A stretch of DNA of 64,000 nt, from the NCBI GenBank assembly GCA_964247055.1, contig OZ176060.1:620001-684000 (forward strand). The letters are read 5' to 3'. This stretch comes from Paragordius varius (Eukaryota > Nematomorpha). Position numbers and translations under genes: made by a program. A model generated the notes under the pieces. It saw nothing but the letters and a program-made list of their open reading frames with translations, made no database searches and was not told the origin of the DNA. Below are positions 35,001 to 46,991 of the stretch, piece after piece (position 1 is the first letter of the stretch; the number at the start of each line of letters is the position of its first letter).

Positions 35001-36450
35001 ATCATGTCTTGGAAACGAGCATTATACTAACAATAACTCCGTAAAGACCCAAAACTTTCGAAAAAAATAAAAATCTTAACTTTTTAAAAATAATAAAATT
35101 TTCTTATACAGCTGTTTTTTACACCTGATTTTTATGCATGAATGTAGCACATGTTAATTTGACTGTTTAATACCATCTGATTTCATAAAATCACCTGATT
35201 AATTATTTCTTGGAAACAAGCATAATACTAACAATTAGTCCGTATAACCCCAAAACTTCAGCATAAATAAGTAAAAGAATCATATTTTAAGACAAATTGA
35301 TATGAAACAGCTGTTTATGTAATTTAAATATTTTCAAAAATGCATAAATATAAACATTTTTCCCCATTTTAATGCATGAATGATTAAACATATCTATTGA
35401 TAAATCACCTGATTAATCATTTCTTGGAAACCAGCATTATACTAACAATTAGTCCGTATAGACCCAACACTTTAGCAATAATAAGTATAAGAATCATATT
35501 TTATGACAAATCTGATACATTTTAAATATAAAACAGCTGTTTATGTAATATTTTCAAAAAGTGCATAAATATAAACATAAGTTAACACTTGTTTTTAGGA
35601 ATGAATCAAGAAACACATGTTAATAATTAAATGTACAAAATCACCTGTTCAATTATTTCTTGGAAACGAGCATAATACTAACAATTAGTCCGTATAATCC
35701 CAAAACTTCAGCAAAAATATTTAACTTTTTTTCGAAAAAAATCAATTTTTATCTCAAGCATGGTTAATAAAAAAATAATGAATCGACAGCTGTTTATTTT
35801 TACACCTGTTTTTATGCATGAATGTAAATACAAATGCTAAATCAACTTTTTAATATCATCTGATTTTATTAAATCACCTGATTTAATCATTTCTTGGAAA
35901 CGAGCATTATACTAACAATAAGTCCGTATAGCCCCAACACTTCGGCAAAAATAAGAAGATGAATTTTAATTTTTTTAAAAATGTAATTTCCATCTACTTC
36001 GTTAAATAATAACAAATCCTAATTCTTAAACAGCTGTTTATACCTGATTCTTTAAAACATATGTTCAGATGTATGAATGATTAAACATATCTATTGATAA
36101 ATCACCTGTTTTCATTTCTTGGAAACAAGCATTATACTAACAATTAGTCCGTATAGACCCAACACTTCAGCAAAAATAAGAATTAAACTTTTTTTAAAAA
36201 ATATAAATTCTTATCTTAACTTATATAGGTTAAAAAAATAAATCGATAGTCAAAATTAATGATTTAACAGCCTTTTTACACGTGATTCTTATAAAACATA
36301 TGCTGGCACTTATTTTTAGGAATGAATGCAAAACACATGTTTTATTATTAATTCACCTGATTTTAATCCAATTATTTCTTGGAAACCAACATAATACTAA
36401 CAATTAGTCCGTATAGCCCCAATACTTCCGCAAAAATAAGTATAAGAATT
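35001..36450 (-). pseudogene. Array of seven partial copies of the V-ATPase c terminal exon
   Basis: On the minus strand seven segments encode the C-terminal end of the proteolipid including its stop: 35001-35068, 35203-35283, 35417-35496, 35653-35718, 35887-35959, 36112-36184 and 36372-36450. The live exon end (stop at 36608) is the eighth member. Spacing is 202-260 bp. Each reads [18 protein letters not shown] or a close variant, followed by TGA or TAA. The four copies nearest the gene carry only synonymous differences from the live exon (five to ten base changes each). The three distal copies add amino-acid changes, including Glu to Lys at the proton-binding position in the copies at 35001 and 35417. 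None has a clear splice acceptor. They are called pseudogenic, but see the findings. Confidence 0.88.
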
Positions 36451-36607
36451 ATTTTAAATTTATAATTTTAAGACAAATCGGATATATTTGAGATATAACT
36501 GTTTCTAAAATTATTAAATTTTTAAAAAGTGCATAAATATAAACATATGCTTCCCCCTTTTAATGCATGAATGTAAAAACATATGATTAAATAAATCACC
36601 TGATTAA

Positions 36608-39600
36608 TCATTTCTTGGAAACAAGCATTATACTGACAATAAGTCCGTACAGACCCAAAACTTCTGCAAAAATAAGTATAAGAATCATTCCCACAAACAA
36701 ACGAGGTTGTTGTGCTGTTCCACGGACTCCTGCATCTCCAACAATACCTAAAAACAGATGATAAAAAATCAGGTGATCAATGAATGAATGAAATCAATGT
36801 GTAAAAAGCTTGGATTTAAAAAAAATATCTTTAGGATTGTATAGTTTAATAAATAGATTTTTACAATCCTAAAAGACTATATATGAATCTTGCTTAAAAC
36901 ATATCGTAAACATGTGATTAGTGAATGAATGGATATGTGTTAATATAAAAATATATTGATTAATTTCTCCGTCAAAAATTTATTTGATTAAAAATGGAGA
37001 AAAAAGTAAATTTAATTATTTTAAATAAATAACCAGGTGTTTAGAAATGCATTTGATAATAATTTAAAACTTATTCTTCAATCCTTAAAACAGGTAATAA
37101 AAAATCAGGTGATCAATAAATGAATGAAATTGATGTGTAAAAAAAGTAGGATTTAAAAAAAAGATCGTTATGATTTGTATAGTAAATCAATAATACATAT
37201 ATTTATTTGAAATCCTAAATAACTATATATGACACTTGCCTAATATTTATCGTAACAGGTAATAATCAGGTGATTAATGAATGAATGAAAAATATGTATC
37301 AAAAAGTTGGATTAACAAAAAATCTTGTAAATCAATAATACATATATTTATTTGAAATCCTAAATAACTATATATGACAGCCTAATACCTCTGGTAGAGG
37401 TGTTAGAAATCAGGTATTTAGTTAAATTAAATTTATCAAAAAAAATATATTAAATAACTTTTTAAAGTTTTTAATTTTAAATTAAGAATTAAATTTTTAT
37501 TTATTTAAAATTTTAATTAAAAAATAGATAATTTTAAAAAAATATATAAATATTTATATATATATTTATATTTTTTAATTTTATTAAAAATTAAAATGAT
37601 TATTTTTAAATATTATTATAACTTTTTAATAAAAAAGTTTATTTATATTTTTGAATCGTATTAAAAATTATATTTAAAAAACTTAAAAAAATTAATTTAA
37701 ACATAAATATATAAACTTTTTATAATAAATATTTTGAATTATATTAAAAATTATATTTTATATATTAAATATTAAAAATTTATATAAAAAATATATTTAA
37801 TTTAAATATTATTCAATATTATATTTAATAATTTAAGACACATAATATTATTTAAAAAATTAATATAACTTATTAAAATATATATTTAAAATAATATTTA
37901 AAAAATAATTTTAAAAAATATTTTTTAATATATAAATAAAACATTTTTAAATACATATATTAAATAAATTATATTAATTTAAATAAATATTTTTAATAAA
38001 AATTAAATATTTTAAAAATAAATGATTTTTTAAAAAAATATTTACCAATAGCAAAACCAGCTGCTAAGCCTGAAAGTCCAACGCTAAGCCCTGCGCCTAG
38101 ATCTAGGAATCCTCTAGGAAAATAAAGAAAATAATTTTTAAAAAATATTTTAATTTAAAATAAAAAAAATTATAAAGTTTATTTAAAAAAATAATATAAT
38201 TTTTATATTTTAATAAAAATAATCATAATAATTTTCAAAATAATTAATTATAAAAATTTAAATTTAATAAAAAAATTTAAAGATTTAAGGTTAATTTTAA
38301 TATATAAGAATGTTGTTTATAAATAAAAAAAAATATCATTAAAGATTTAATAATTAATTTAATTTAAAAAAAAATTATATTTAAAAATTAATTTAAAATA
38401 AAAAATTATATTTAAAAATTAATTTAAAATAAAAAATTATTTAAAAATTAAAAAATATTTATTATTAATTTTTTGATTAAGAAAATTAAATATACAATAA
38501 TATTTAAAAAATAATATATTTACTAAATTATTAATTAGTTAGGAAAAATAAAATATTTTAATTTCAAATTATTATTACATATATTAATTTATTGAATAAA
38601 AATAAATTTAATTAAATAAAAAATATTTAATGAATAAACAATAAAAAATAAATAAATAAACATATTTAATATAAAATAAAAAATTTAAACGTTTAAAATA
38701 AAATATATATTTAAAAAAAAATAATTATTTTTTTAAATATTTTTTGCTAAAAAATTATAATTTTTTAGAATCAATTTTTTAAAGTTTTACATATATTAAT
38801 TTAAATATAATTATTTTTATTATAATAATTGGATAAATGTTTTTTTAAAAATTATTTTATAAAATTTTTTATAAATTATTTTTTATATTCTTTTAAAAAA
38901 ATATTTTTAAATTATTTTTATTAAATACTTGAAAAGAGAATAATTAGATCGGCTCATTCCATTGGCGATTAAAACCGCCACCACTAAACCATAAATACCT
39001 GATGATAAAAAAAACAGCTGATATATATATTTATAATTTATAAAAATATTAAAAGTATCTTTAAAAAATATTTAAATATCTAAAAACAGATGATATAAAA
39101 TAAATAAAATATAAATATTCTTTTTATTTAAAATTTTATTTTTTAATTATTTTAATAAAAACAGAGCTATTGATAAATTAAAATTAAGCTATCAGAATGT
39201 AGAAATTTTAATTTTATGTATATTGTAATATAATCAAACATTTTCAATAAAAATATAATCTTTTCAAAAAAAATATAGCTATATTTTTCAGTTTAAAACA
39301 TTTTATTTTTAAAACCAACAAAAATTTCCAAAAAACATCTAATCTTTTCATTATCGAAACCAGCTGATCTCATCAGCTGGTTTCAACATCTGTAAATTAA
39401 TCTTTCATAAGATCATATGTGCGTTACCTAGGATACCAGCCATAACAACTGGAATGATTGATCTCATTATAAGTTCCGGTCTCATGACAGACAATTTTTA
39501 ATTTTTTTTAAAAAAAATATTTTAATTAACATAAAAACAGCTGTTTCAGATAAAAAATTGGCAATAGAAGTTTTTATCTTTATAAAATTTGAGATATAAA

Positions 39601-41663
39601 AACATTAAAAAAAAATTTACAAAAAAGTAAAAAAATATTTTTTAAAATTTGATATTTACTAAAAATTCAGAAAATAAAAAAAAACATCTGTTGAAAATCT
39701 GATGTCGAAAACAGATCTCAACAGCTGCTTATAACAGCTGATCTCATCAGCTGCTTTTCGAATAAAATCATATGTTCGTTACCTAGGATACCAGCCATAA
39801 CAACTGGAATGATTGATCTCATAATAAGTTCTGGTCTCATGACAGACATTGCTGCAATCCCTGTTCCACTCTTGGCCGTGCCATATGCTGCGCCCAAAGC
39901 TAAAAATCAGGTGATTAATGAATGTATGAAAACAGATGATAAAAAACAGGTGATTTAGAAAAAAAATCATTTTTCGATTAATAAAAAATAATTAATTGAA
40001 TATATAAAAAACGACATTAATTATATTAATTTTAATAAAATCACCAAATTAATCGATAAATTAATATATTTAATAAATATATTAGCTGATTATGGATTAA
40101 TTTTCTTATTCAATTGTTGAGAGATAATTTAAAAAAAATTGAAAAAATGGTAATTAGTTTTAGTTTTAAATTTCAGTTCATTTTTAGCTGTGCTATATGC
40201 TGCACCCAGAGCTAAAAAACAGGTGATTAATGAGTGAACAAAACAGCTGGTAATGTAAGAATGTGTGACAACATATGTTAAAAACAGGTGATTAAATAAT
40301 AAATTGATAATATAAAAAACGAAATTAATTTAATTTATAATAATTATATAAAATGATTATAATATATTAAATTTTAATTTTAATAAATATGTAAAATTGG
40401 TTAAAGTAAAAAATTATCAAATTTTAAATTGATCAAATTAACTATTAAAATATATTAAGAAAAATAAATAAACCAGCTGACTACCAAATAAATATTTTCG
40501 ATTCTTGATAAAAATTTCAAAATGTTTTATTGAATAAATTCAAAAATGGTAAATATTAAGTTTTAAAATCACAGTTTCAATATTTAGCCGTGGCAAATGA
40601 GCCCAGAGCTTAACAAATCAGGTGATGTATGAATGAATTAAGTGTTAGAACAGGTGTTAATAAAACAGATGTTAAGAACAGATGTTTACATAGTTTATTC
40701 ACCAAAAATACTATTTAAAATAAATTAAGCAACCCTAAAATTAATTTTATAATCATGTGTTTCATGAATGTAAAACATGATTACATATAATTAAAACAGG
40801 TGATTAATGAACGAATGAAAATGCATAAAAGATAGGTTTTAAAATAAAAATAATTATTAAATCTAAAAGATATAACAAAAAATATTTATTCATTTAACAT
40901 TTTAAGATTTAAATTATATTATGAAAAATATATTTTTTCTAAATTAAAAATTTTAATTAAATAATATTTATTAAATTTTATATATTTTTATATTTAATAT
41001 TTTTTATTATATATTTTTAAATATAATTTTATTATTTTTTCAATTTTTAATTTATTTTATTTTTTTAAAAATTTAAATAAATAATACTCAATCAAATATT
41101 TATTTATCATTTATTAAATAGTTAATTTAATTTGAAATTTTATAATATAAAAAATATTAATTTAAATTTTAAAAAAAAATTTATTTAATATTATTTAATT
41201 ACATTTTTCATTTATTTATATTTTTTAATTTAAAATTATAAATTAAAAAATTTCAACTTATAAATAAATATTTTTTCACTTTTTAAATTTTTTTATTTTA
41301 TATCCAAATAAATAAATTAAATAAATAAATTTTAAAATTATTTTTTAAAATAAATAAATTAAAATATTATAATAAAATAATAATTAATATTATTAAAATT
41401 AATATTTATTTTTTTTATTTTTTAAAAAAATTAATATAAAATAAAATAATTAAACAAATATTTAAATAAATAAAATATTTAAACAAATAAATTAAAAAAT
41501 ATATTTTTTAATTATAAAATAAAAATTAATTTTTAAAAAATTAATTTTTTTAAAAATATTTTTTTTAAAAAATATTTTATTTACCACTAAATATGATTGC
41601 ACTACTCGCTCCAATAACTCCAAAGAAATAGCTATAAAGGGGATTATCATCTGTGTCCGCCAT
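36608..41663 (-). CDS. ATP6V0C: V-type H+-ATPase subunit c (16-kDa proteolipid), five coding exons
   Basis: The proteolipid forms the rotating membrane ring of the V-ATPase Vo sector and carries protons across endomembranes. Exons on the minus strand: 41663-41585, 39899-39783, 38998-38929, 38113-38046, 36747-36608. All introns are GT-AG and the phases join exactly to give 157 residues, the usual length. The start [14 protein letters not shown] leads into four membrane segments, including [21 protein letters not shown] helix 1 ([14 protein letters not shown]), [30 protein letters not shown] and [18 protein letters not shown]. The essential proton-binding glutamate is E140 in [10 protein letters not shown]. 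The C-terminus SIMLVSKK is a little unusual. The ATG lies 11 bases after a TTTTTTAG acceptor, so a non-coding first exon or a trans-spliced leader is expected. Introns are very AT-rich and packed with CAGCTG, CATATG and CAGGTG motifs. Partial exon copies occur at both ends and inside introns 1 and 2. Confidence 0.96.
36749..37395. repeat. Intron 4: three tandem units beside the last exon
   Basis: Units beginning near 36749, 37081 and 37252 share ACAGGTAATAAAAAATCAGG, GATNAATGAATGAATGAAA, GGATTTAAAAAAA and ATCCTAAATAACTATATATG. They start at the intron side of the exon 5 acceptor, as if the acceptor-adjacent intron had been copied away from the exon. The remainder of intron 4 (37396-38045) is plain A/T. 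Confidence 0.6.
38114..38928. other. Intron 3 of the V-ATPase c gene, A/T only
   Basis: About 0.8 kb, nearly all A and T, with no exon fragment or transposon end seen. Confidence 0.6.
39429..39493 (-). pseudogene. Copy of the 3' part of exon 2 inside intron 2
   Basis: It encodes [21 protein letters not shown] and keeps the CTAG/GTAACG donor. It differs from exon 2 at two positions in the coding part, both synonymous (CCA to CCG, ATT to ATA). The intron sequence after the donor (CATATGAT..., CAGCTGATGAGATCAGCTG) is copied as well, so the duplicated unit is exon-end plus proximal intron. No acceptor precedes it. Confidence 0.88.
40178..40219 (-). pseudogene. Copy of the 5' edge of exon 2 inside intron 1
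   Basis: On the minus strand TTTTTTAG is followed by codons for LGAAYSTAK, matching LGAAYGTAK at the start of exon 2. Five differences are synonymous and one is Gly to Ser. The acceptor is intact, but the homology ends after nine codons with no donor. Confidence 0.8.
40572..40612 (-). pseudogene. Second, decayed copy of the 5' edge of exon 2
   Basis: AGCTCTGGGC followed by GCCACGGCTAAA on the minus strand resembles the exon 2 start with a small deletion. The acceptor is degraded (TTGTTAAG). It lies farther from exon 2 than the first copy and is more eroded. Confidence 0.6.
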
Positions 41664-41819
41664 TTTGTTGTCTGCTAAAAAAATTAAAAAAAATAAAATT
41701 TATTTTAAATAAAACTATTTTTAATATAAAAATATTGTTAATATTTCATAAATATATATTTCAAATAGTTATAAAAATAATTAGTTTTAAACTTTTATAA
41801 TATTAAATTATGAAATATG

Positions 41820-42599
41820 AATAGAAAAGATTTCTGTGTGCGCCATTTTGTTGTCTGCTAAAAAAATAAAAAAAACAATTATTTAATTTTGAATAATTTA
41901 ATTAAATTTATTCTAAATATTTTAAGCTATATATATTTAATAAAAATTTTTATCACTAAATATATTATTAATATAAATTTTAAATAAAATTATCATCTGT
42001 GTCCGCCATTTTGTTGTCTTCTAAAAAATATAAATTTTTGAAATAATTTTTTTTAAATAATTTAATTAAATATATATAAATAAATTATTCTAAAATTTTA
42101 GATATCAATAATTTTATATAAATATATATTTTTTATATATATTATAGGTATTTTAAATAAAAAAAGATTATCATCTGTGTCCGCCATTTTGTTGTCTGCT
42201 AAAAAATATAAATTTTTGATATAATTTTTATTAATTTTTAGAATTTATATATAAAATTTAAAAAAAACATATTTTAATTAAAATATATTAGTAGATTTTA
42301 TTTCAAATAAAAAAGATTATCATCTGTGTCCGCCATTTTGTTGTCTGCTAAAAAATATAAATTTTTGAAATAATTTTTATTAATTTTTAGAATTTATATA
42401 TAAAATTTAAAAAAAACATATTTTAATTAAAATATATTAGTAGATATAAATTTTAAATAAAGGAGATTATCATCTGTGTCCGCCATTTTGTTGTTTGCTA
42501 AAAAATAAATTTAAAAAAAAAAAATTTTTTTATTTTTTAATTATAAATATAAATATAGCTATAAATAATTTATAATTTTAGATAAAAATATATTTTTAA

Positions 42600-42633
<34 letters not shown>

Positions 42634-42915
42634 TTCAAATAGATATAAATTTAAAATAGATTATCATCTGTGTCCGCCATTTTGTTGTCTGCTAAAAAAT
42701 ATTAAAAAAAAAATAAATTTTTTTAATAATTTTTTAATTTAAATTTATAAATAAATATTATTAAAATATTATTAATGTATATTATTAAATTATTTTTTTA
42801 ATATAATATATATTTCAAATAGTTATATTAATAATTAGTTTTAAAACTTTATGATATTAAATAAAGTAAGAACAAAAAAGTCATCTGTGTCCGCCATTTT
42901 GTTGTCTGCTAAAAA
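41820..42915 (-). repeat. Array of seven copies of the exon 1 leader/start segment
   Basis: Upstream of the real start codon (41661-41663) the same roughly 42-base segment recurs with ATG at 41844-41846, 42007-42009, 42185-42187, 42334-42336, 42484-42486, 42678-42680 and 42895-42897. Each has a TTTTTTAG or TTTTTAG acceptor, CAGACAACAAAATGG and codons for MADTDDN, then diverges into A/T sequence without a splice donor. The copies are almost identical, except that the one at 41844 reads MAHTEI. The spacers (149-217 bp start to start) are mostly different, although those by 42185 and 42334 match each other. If used, they would add short upstream starts. Confidence 0.92.
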
Positions 42916-44182
42916 AATTAACAAAAATTTTTTTTTTGAAATTTAATATTTTAAAAAATATTATATTTTAAACAATTTAATTGAATTAATATATTCATAA
43001 AATGTTAATAAAAGTTAATTTATAAAAATTATTTTTTTTTCTGAAAAATTATTTTGTTTAAGAAAATATATTTTTTAAAACCATTAATATTAGTTTTTAT
43101 AAATTAATTTCTTTTTTCTATAAAAATTCTAAAATTGTTTAAAATTATATAAATTTATAAATATAAATTATGGATAAATATTTGAAAATATAATTAATAA
43201 TATATATAAATTATTATTTAAAAATTTTATTTTTATATATAATTTTTATTTTTTAAATCATATTGTAAATATATTTTTATTTAATTATATTTATAAATAT
43301 TAGATATTTTAAACTTAAAATCTAATTAATTTACTTTTAAAAGTATAAATAAACTATATTATAAATATTTTTAATTCAAAATTTTAATATAAATTATATT
43401 TAAATAATATTTTAAAAATAAATTTTTTTATATATATATCAAAGTATATAAATATTAAAATTATTTATTAAATATTAAATAAATATAAATTATTTTAAAT
43501 AAATAATTTTAAAAATATATCTATTATTTTAATTTATAGTAAAAATTTTCATTAAACTAAAATATTATTTTTAAAACTTTTTTAAATATAAAATATTTTA
43601 AATAAATACTTTTAATAATTATTGCTGTTAATTAATTAAAACAATTATGAATAATAAAAAAATATAAATAATAAAAAAATATATTAAAATAAATAAAAAT
43701 AAAAATATTATATATTTTAAAAAAAAATTAAATAAAAATAAATAAAATAATATTTATATATTATGTAACTCCATTTTCAAAATATTAAACTTAAAATCAA
43801 AATTTTTGGTTTTATAAATTTTTAAAATAATAAAATTAATAAATCTAAATTTATAAAAATGTTTAAATAAAATATAATTGTATTAAATAAATTAGTTAAT
43901 AAAAAATTATTTTATTATATAAGCTTTATAATTTATACGCAAACTCTAAGATAACTCAAAAAACTTTAATATGATCTATAAAATAAATTAATAATATTAA
44001 TAAATTATAAAATCAATAAATATATTTTATTAAATTAATATATATATAAATAATAATTACTTGTAAATGATTTTCAATAAATATTCCTTATATTTTTAAA
44101 AAATTAAATAATATAGATATTTTTAAATTTAATAATCAAAAAAAATTAATTTTATAATATTAATAAATTATTAAATCAATAG

Positions 44183-44214
<32 letters not shown>

Positions 44215-44224
44215 TAAATTACTT
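42916..44224. other. AT-rich region between leader array and GC island
   Basis: Near-pure A/T. A copy of the donor-side text TTACTTGTAAATGAT at 44059-44073 repeats that at 44219-44233, again next to the putative first exon. No gene. Confidence 0.45.
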
Positions 44225-44352
44225 GTAAATGATATTTAATAATTCCTTCTTTAAATTTCCAATAAATTGTCTGCGTTCGGGAAAGCGTGTCAGCTGGTTT
44301 GAAGTGAGATGAAGGGGAACAAATGTTGACACACGAGGAAAAAGCAACCATA
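44225..44352 (-). promoter_or_regulatory. Candidate promoter/non-coding first exon of the V-ATPase c gene
   Basis: A sharply bounded island of balanced composition lies in almost pure A/T, 2.6 kb upstream of exon 1. On the minus strand it reads TTCCTCGTGTGTCAAC, CAGCTGACACGC, CCCGAACGCAGACAATTTAT, then ATTTACAA/GTAATT, which could be a splice donor. GCAGACAA echoes the leader CAGACAACAAAATGG. I infer a transcription start with a non-coding first exon spliced to the acceptor at 41675. An ATG-led frame crossing it runs into (TA)n and is not convincing. Confidence 0.45.
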
Positions 44353-45880
44353 AATAAATTTAATTGAAGAATTTTTTGTTAAAATTAAAATTAAAAATAT
44401 TTTAAAATATATAAAAAATTATTTTAAATTTATTATATATATATATTTATAAAATATAATATATATATATATATATATACAAAAACAGTTTATAAACATT
44501 TGCTATAAAGTAAATCAAAATATTTTTAAAATAAATTAAAAAATAAAAATATATTTTTAAATTAAAAATTATTTTGGAAATATATAAATATATATATTAC
44601 ATTTAGATAAATTATATATATATATATAATTTTTGAAAATTATAAAATACGATTTGCTTAAATTAAAATTAAAAAATTTTATTTTGAAATTAAATTTGTT
44701 TAAATAAAAAATTGTTAATATATTTAATAATTATTTAATATATATAATTTATTTACTCTATATATACAAAAACGGTCTAATATCAATAAAATTTAAACTT
44801 ATTATATTTTTATAAATATATTTATATATTTATTTAATTATGTTAGTAAATATGAAATAAAATAGTCTTGGAATTTATTTGATATAAAATAAAATTAAAA
44901 AATTTTGAAAATTAAAAAGTAAAATAAAATATTTAAAATTATTTAATTCTTTATATTTTATATTTATTTATATTATAAAGGATGTTTTGTTTATTAAATG
45001 TTAAATACTATAACTAAATTTGCTATATATATCTAATTACAATTAAAAATTTGAGTTAATTATTTTAAATAATTTTAAATTTATATTTTTATATCATAAG
45101 ATTCTAATTAAGTATATATAATTTAATAGATATTGCCTCTGTAAATTTTGTTAAATTTAAATTATTTTTTTAAATGAGTTAATTTATTTTCTTTACTTAA
45201 GTAATTTACTTAATATTATATAAAATAATAAATATTTAAAATTATTATTACTATAAATATATCTTAATTTATCTGATTATAATCAAATTTTGTTTTATTT
45301 TTTTATAAACAGTAAAATAAATTTATATAAATATTTAAAATTGCAAAATTTTTAAAATATATATTGTCTTATATTTATAAAAATTTATATATACTAATTG
45401 GATATAAACAAATTAAATTGGGAGGATTTTTTTAAATTATATTTTATATTTTTTTTTTATTATAAAATTTAAAAACTATATATTTTTATTTTATTATTTT
45501 AATTATATACCTCTAGAAATAATTTAATATAAAAATTTCGAAAACAATTGTTTAGTTTAACTTATATATATATATATATATATATATATTTAATAACTAA
45601 ATTTATACCAAATTACTTTTTTTATAAAAAATATGAATTTAATTTACAGTCATATATCCTTTATTTTATTAAAATAAATTTATTTTTTTTCGTTAAAATA
45701 TTTTGTAAAGAATGAAAAAACAAGAAATCTATATTAATTTATAAATTTTTTTTGATGAATATAATATTATTATACTTTTTTATTAAATATAATATTATTT
45801 TACCATAGATATCTTTATTTTTCAATCTTTACAAAAATATTTATATATATTTATTTAACAAAAATAAATATTTTAAAAAT
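44353..45880. other. AT-rich stretch with (TA)n runs
   Basis: No gene or definable repeat family seen. Confidence 0.5.
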
Positions 45881-46960
45881 TTTATTTTTGACAGTAAATT
45901 AAAAATTTTTATAAAAATTTATAATTGGTATAAAAGTAGTTTAAAAGATATTTATAATAAAAAATTAATTTTTGAAATATTTATAATTTAATAAAAAAAA
46001 TATTTTGTAAATTTAGTTTTTGACAGTAAATTAAAAAATTTTATATAATTAAAAATTTTGGAAATTTAGTTTTTAACATAAGTTATTATACTAAACATTT
46101 GTTTTTCGAAATTTTTATATTAAATTATTTCAAGGGATACATATATATAATTACAATATTTTAAAAATTTAGTTTTTGACATAAGTTAATATACTAAGCA
46201 ATTGTTTTTCGAAATTTTTATATTAAATTATTTCAAAAGAAATATGTAATTACAATATTTTAAAAATTTAGTTTTTGACTGTATATTATTATACTAAACA
46301 TTTGTTTTTCGAAATTTTTATATTAAATTATTTCAAAAGAAATATATAATTAAAATATTTTTCAAAATTTTTATATTAAATTATTTCAAGAGATATATAT
46401 AATTAAAATATTTTGAAAATTTAGTTTTTAACATAAATTATTAAACAATTGTTTTCAAAAAATTTTATATTATATTATTTCAAGAGATATATATATATAT
46501 ATATATATTAAAAATATTTTTCAAAATTTTTATATTAAATTATTTCAAAAGAAATATATAATTAAAATATTTTTCAAAATTTTTATATTAAATTATTTCA
46601 AGAGATATATATAATTAAAATATTTTGAAAATTTAGTTTTTGACATAAGTTATTATATTAAACAACTGTTTTCAAAATTTTTATATTAAATTATTTCTAA
46701 AGAAATATGTAATTAAAATATTTTGAAAATTTAGTTTTTAACAGTAAATTATTATACTAAGCAATTGTTTTTCGAAATTTTTATATTAAATTATTTCAAG
46801 AGATTTATATATAATTAAAATATTTTAAAAATTTATCTTTTGACTGTATATATATGATATTAAGTTATTATACTAAACTATTGTTTTCAAAAAAATTTAT
46901 ATTAAATTATTTCAAGAGATTTATATATAATTGAAATATTTATAAAAAAAATAATTATTA

Positions 46961-46970
<10 letters not shown>
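45881..46970. repeat. Tandem satellite S3, ~110-bp monomers
   Basis: Around nine imperfect units carry TTTTTATATTAAATTATTTC, AAGAGATATATATAATT, AAAATATTTTGAAAATTTAG and TTTTTGACATAAGTTATTAT. No coding potential. Confidence 0.75.

Positions 46971-46989
<19 letters not shown>

Positions 46990-46991
<2 letters not shown>

Larger units (their letters stand above)
39900..41584. other. Intron 1 of the V-ATPase c gene
   Basis: The exon 2-proximal part holds exon 2 relics (listed separately) amid CAGGTG/CAGCTG/CAGATG motifs. The exon 1-proximal 0.7 kb (40900-41580) is plain A/T. Confidence 0.6.

Noticed and set aside
39357..39383. CTCATCAGCTGG as a possible hammerhead core
   Set aside because: The reverse complement has CTGATGA, but no GAAA, stem II or stem I pairing is present; it is part of the CAGCTGATGAGATCAGCTG palindrome.
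41844..42915. CRISPR-like pattern of about 42-bp repeats with unlike spacers
   Set aside because: The repeated segment is the splice acceptor and start of the adjacent V-ATPase exon in a eukaryotic locus. Spacing is irregular and there are no cas-like genes.
44160..44351. 63-codon minus-strand open frame starting MVAFSS
   Set aside because: It crosses the candidate promoter island and ends in translated (TA)n. More likely a non-coding leader.
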